Source of the DNA: Nissolia schottii | Lineage: Eukaryota > Streptophyta > Magnoliopsida > Fabales > Fabaceae | Assembly (NCBI GenBank): GCA_003254905.1 | Contig: QANU01008436.1 | Location: 7,215-71,214, forward strand | Reading direction: 5' to 3' | Length of the DNA: 64,000 nucleotides | Part shown: positions 60,644-64,000 of the stretch, one piece after another | Layout of the letters: each line of letters opens with the position of its first letter | How positions within the stretch are numbered: the first letter of the stretch is position 1 | Position numbers and translations under genes: made by a program | The notes under the pieces: model-generated | Told to the model about the DNA's origin: nothing | Seen by the model: only the letters and a program-made list of their open reading frames with translations | The model's database searches: none

Positions 60644-61228
60644 ATGAGAATGTATTTTAACTTTGTAGTTAACCAATCTGCGAACATTTCTGATATTAAG
60701 TGTGATATCGAATTGAAAGGGGACAATTATAAGGTTTGGAGGGAGAGAATTCTCCTTCATTTAGGCTGGATGGATATTGACTATGCTATTAGGAAAGACG
60801 AACCACCAAGCATTACTGAAACTAGCACTCCAGATGTTGTCGATCTTTATGAAAAGTGGGAGAGATCTAATTGTCTCTCCGTAATGTTCATAAAGACCAA
60901 AATATCTGCTAGTATCCGTAGTTCCGTCGATCAGCATGAGAAGGTCAAGGATCTTTTGAAGGCCATTGATGATCAGTTTATTACATCTGATAAGGCCCTT
61001 GCCAGCACCCTTATAATGCAGTTCTCATCCTTAAGGCTCCATGGGATAAGGGGTGTGCGTGACCACATCATGCGCTTAAGGGATATAGTGGCTCAGTTGA
61101 AAGCTTTGGAGGTTACCATGTCTGATTCTTTCCTAGTACGCTATATTTTGTGTACTCTGCCCTTGCAATATGCTCCCTTCAAAATCTCTTATAACACACA
61201 TAAGACAAATGGTCAATTGATGAGTTAA
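60644..61228 (+). pseudogene. Ty1/copia gag (degenerate)
   Basis: The frame reads ELKGDNYKVWRERILLHLGW then DIDYAIRKDEPP, and later HGIRGVRDHIMRLRDIVAQL and LPLQYAPFKISYN, the standard copia gag (UBN2-type) layout. It breaks by frameshift at about 61220. The continuation (ELMTMCVQEEERTIMEEGER, then KKKGD) is in another frame and leads to the zinc knuckle CFFCKKKGHMKKDC (C-X2-C-X4-H-X4-C) at about 61375-61416. The protein would package the element's RNA if intact. Confidence 0.85.
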
Positions 61229-61439
61229 TGACCATGTGTGTTCAAGAGGAAGAAAGGACAATTATGGAAGAGGGCGAAAGGTAGACTTAACCGTTCATGG
61301 AAAGAAGAAAGGGGATCAACCCAAAAACAAGGGCAAGATTCTTGGTCAGCCAGTCGTAAAGAAAGAGTCCAAATGTTTCTTTTGCAAGAAGAAAGGACAC
61401 ATGAAGAAAGACTGCTTAAAGTTAAATAGTTGAATGAAC

Positions 61440-62535
61440 AAGAAAGATACTCCATTTGCTTTTGTTTGTTATGAATCTAATATGGTTAGTATTAATCATA
61501 ACACATGGTGGATTGATTCTGGTTCTATAATTCATGTTTCTAATACCTTGTAGGGTATGGAAAACCTAAGGAGGCCAGTGGGAAGTGAGCAGTACATCTA
61601 TTCAGGAGGCAAGATGAGCTCACATGTAGAGTCCATTAGGACGTGCAATTTGGTTTTAATCATCGGTTTCATTTTGCATTTAGAAAAGACATTTTATGTT
61701 CCAAGTTTTTCTAAGAATTTGATTTCTATATCGAGACTTGCGCCAATGGGTTTTTCCTTTAATTTTTCGGATTCTAGTTTTACTTTAATTAATAAATCTT
61801 TGGTTCCGGTGCATTACTCGATGGTCTTTACTATATTGAATTGCAAAATGATGCTGCTTATAATTCTATGCATGTTACTGCCGGGGGTAAACGATGTGTT
61901 GTGAATGAGGAATCCTCTATGTTGTGGCACCATAGATTAGGACACATCTCTATCGAGAGAATTAAGAGATTGGTAAATGAAGGAGTACTTAGTACTTTGG
62001 ATTTTGCTGATTTCAAGACTTGTGTGGATTGCATTAACGGTAAGCAAACTAATAAGTCTAAAAAGGGTGCAAAGAGGAGCTCAAACCTGTTAGAAATCAT
62101 ACATACAGATATTTGTTGTCCAGATATGCATGCAAGTAGTCCGAAATACTTTATCACCTTTATAGACGATTATTCACGATATATGTATCTCTACTTACTT
62201 CGTTCTAAGGATGAAGCTTTGAACGCCTTTAAAGTTTTTAAGGCTGAAGTCGAGAAACAATGCGGAAAGCAAATTAAGATCGTGAGATTTGATCGAGATG
62301 GAGAGTACTATGGTAGATACACAGAAAATGGACAAGCGCCTGGTCTGTTTGCAAAGTTTCTTCAGGAACATAGGATTGTTACCCAATACACTATGTCTGG
62401 TTCTCCGGATCAGAATAGTGTGGCAGAAAGAAGAAACCGAACTTTTATGGACATGGTAAGAAGTGTGGGAAGTAATAGAAACTTCCTCAATTCTTGTGGA
62501 TTGAAGCACGGCAAACCCATTCATATTTTTTTCCT
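61440..62535 (+). pseudogene. Ty1/copia protease-integrase region, truncated before reverse transcriptase
   Basis: Protease active-site text WWIDSGS appears at about 61508. The pre-integrase motif WHHRLGHISIERIKRL (about 61924) and a CX2C pair (CVDC) follow. The integrase core carries HTDICC, FIDDYSRY, RFDRDGEYYG and NSVAERRNRT, holding the D-D-E residues. The frame breaks at 61553 (stop), about 61800, and about 62480 (LPQFLWIEA continues in another frame). Copia similarity stops near 62535; reverse transcriptase, RNase H and the 3' LTR are absent. It is a 5' half of a dead element. Confidence 0.88.
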
Positions 62536-62599
62536 TAAATTTTTGTCTGACCCCGTTTATTGGACTTGAAGGTTCTATTTTAATTTTTAATCTAATGGA

Positions 62600-64000
62600 C
62601 TCCAACTTCAACAATTGTTTCTCTCAACAAGGATAATATGGCATGTGTGTATCAAGAAAAATGAAAGCACTTAAGCTTGAAAGCCAAAAAGCCCACAAGA
62701 AGATGATGGACGATGGCAATGGTATCTTTACAAAAAGTTTTTAAGAAAATTTAGTTTATCTTTTGTTTAAATTTTTACAAGTTTTGGTTAATATTTATGA
62801 CTTTTTATTTAAATTAATTTGTTAGCCCCTGAAACTTTTAAAAAAATTCAAATAGGTCTCTATATTTTGAAGGTTTGTAATTGGTAACCCTAAACTAACA
62901 AAACTTTTGTAATTTAGTCCTTCGAAACAAATATTATTAAAGTCTATTAACAAAAAGAAAATATTTTAAAATGTCATCCTATGCTTAATATATTTGTTGT
63001 AACGAAAAATGTTTAAGAGATCTAACTTATCAACTTAACAAGTTACACATTTGGAAATCAAGTTTAAGAGGAAGGGGAAAAAGATGATGAGCTGCTTAGG
63101 GTTTGGTGAAAAGAGAGACATAAGCTGACATTTGAAATTAAAAGCTAACATCAAAGTTTGAAAAGGAGAAAAGCAACTTAAATGGTCCATCTTATCCACT
63201 TTAACAGTGACATAATGATAATGGATGATGGTCGATGGGCCTTATATCAAACTTTTTGTTAGTTCAGAAACCCAATTACAAACTATCAAAATGTATGGGC
63301 CTATTTAAACATTAGCCTTCAAAGTACAACCCCAAATGACAAGCATACCATTTCGTGAAAGTTAATGATTCTTTGTTAGGTCAAATATTATTCCTTTATG
63401 TAGTGTTTCACACACACACACACACACACAAAACATATTGGATAAGTTAATCTCTTAAAAACTATTTATTCATCATTAATAGATAAGTTAATATAACCTA
63501 TGAGGGTGAGATTAGACATAATAAGCGTGTGATAGATAATAAATTATATAAAAATAATAATAATAATAATAATAATATTAGTAATAATAGTAATCATAAT
63601 AATAATAAAATAATAATAGTATTAAAAATAATAACAATATAATCATAATAAAATAAAATAAAAACTAACTTATTTTATTAGCTCTTATCACATGTCATCT
63701 TAAACACTATTAAAATTCAATCAAGTCTTATCTCATTCATCTTTATCGTATCCGTCCTTATCATATCCGACATGCCAAACGGATCTTAAAGACTTATTTG
63801 AGTCATTAACATACTTTCTTTTAATGTTATAACATTGGCTAATAAAGTCTATTTTAATCAAAGATTGATTGCTTTTATTTTCATATACTTTAATTTACAG
63901 ACAAAGTGATTATTATCCAAAACATGAAAAAAAAATGAATGAAGGATGGGAAAGACAGAAAAGGAAAAGAAAGGGTAAAATTACAGAGGTTAGACAATAT
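62600..64000. other. AT-rich sequence with microsatellites, no gene
   Basis: A (CA)n run at about 63409-63430 and a (TAA)n/AAT-rich run at about 63553-63660. No coding block recognised up to the window end. Confidence 0.6.

Noticed and set aside
1..64000. CRISPR arrays, bacterial operons or ribosomal RNA
   Set aside because: None seen. The spliced gene, retrotransposons and base composition are those of a plant nuclear chromosome.

Overview
This is plant nuclear DNA, most likely from a legume of the soybean/bean/cowpea group. The evidence is AT-rich intergenic sequence, spliced genes with GT-AG introns, and a dense mix of plant LTR retrotransposons, LINEs, Mutator-like (MULE), CACTA, hAT and PIF/Harbinger remnants. 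The species assignment is inference. There are assembly gaps at 26040 (1 N), 41578-41592 (15 N) and 49482 (1 N).

The only host gene that looks intact is on the minus strand at 21747-27331. It is a five-exon NPF-family (NRT1/PTR) transporter of the NPF7.3/NRT1.5 type. Its first coding exon is only five codons, and the exons join in frame to 589 residues plus a stop.

The rest is mobile-element territory. 1-5 kb: an LTR-like end with an array of CGCTCAGCG motifs, a tandem duplication, and a MULE-type element (3901-4909) with a perfect 9-bp target duplication. 7-9.6 kb: a small MULE derivative (7114-7402), then a hAT-like element that contains a solo LTR (8011-9417). 11-17.7 kb: a MITE, a decayed Ty3/gypsy 5' part with gag, another LTR-like piece, and a LINE split by a solo LTR (15746-17188). 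18.8-21.1 kb: a CACTA element carrying exon-like pieces of at least three different host genes (an alcohol dehydrogenase exon, an SRO-type RST-domain exon, and a GC-rich membrane-anchor exon), all on the minus strand with splice sites. 29-31 kb: a MULE-like element with a long tandem repeat and an 18-bp acidic-coding repeat. 35-37 kb: PIF/Harbinger remnants. 41.7-46.5 kb: two short non-autonomous LTR elements and MITEs. 47 kb: a second gag fragment. 49.3-50.5 kb: an inverted-repeat element with an internal palindromic tandem repeat. 51.9-53.45 kb: a Pack-MULE with 331-bp, nearly identical inverted repeats, a perfect 9-bp target duplication, and a captured Gnk2/DUF26 (cysteine-rich receptor-like kinase) fragment. 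54.3-56.6 kb: an internally deleted minus-strand LTR element. 56.7-57.1 kb: another MULE derivative. 58.2-62.5 kb: a CACTA-like tip followed by the 5' half of a decayed Ty1/copia element (primer site, gag, zinc knuckle, protease, integrase). The last 1.4 kb has only microsatellites.

The strongest discoveries are the two gene-capturing DNA transposons. The CACTA at 18816-21080 has collected exons from unrelated loci in one transcriptional orientation. The Pack-MULE at 51884-53450 has inverted repeats that run into the captured coding sequence. Three MULE elements in the window (7114, 51884, 56681) share GGGTTAA ends and look like one family that has produced both empty and gene-carrying derivatives.
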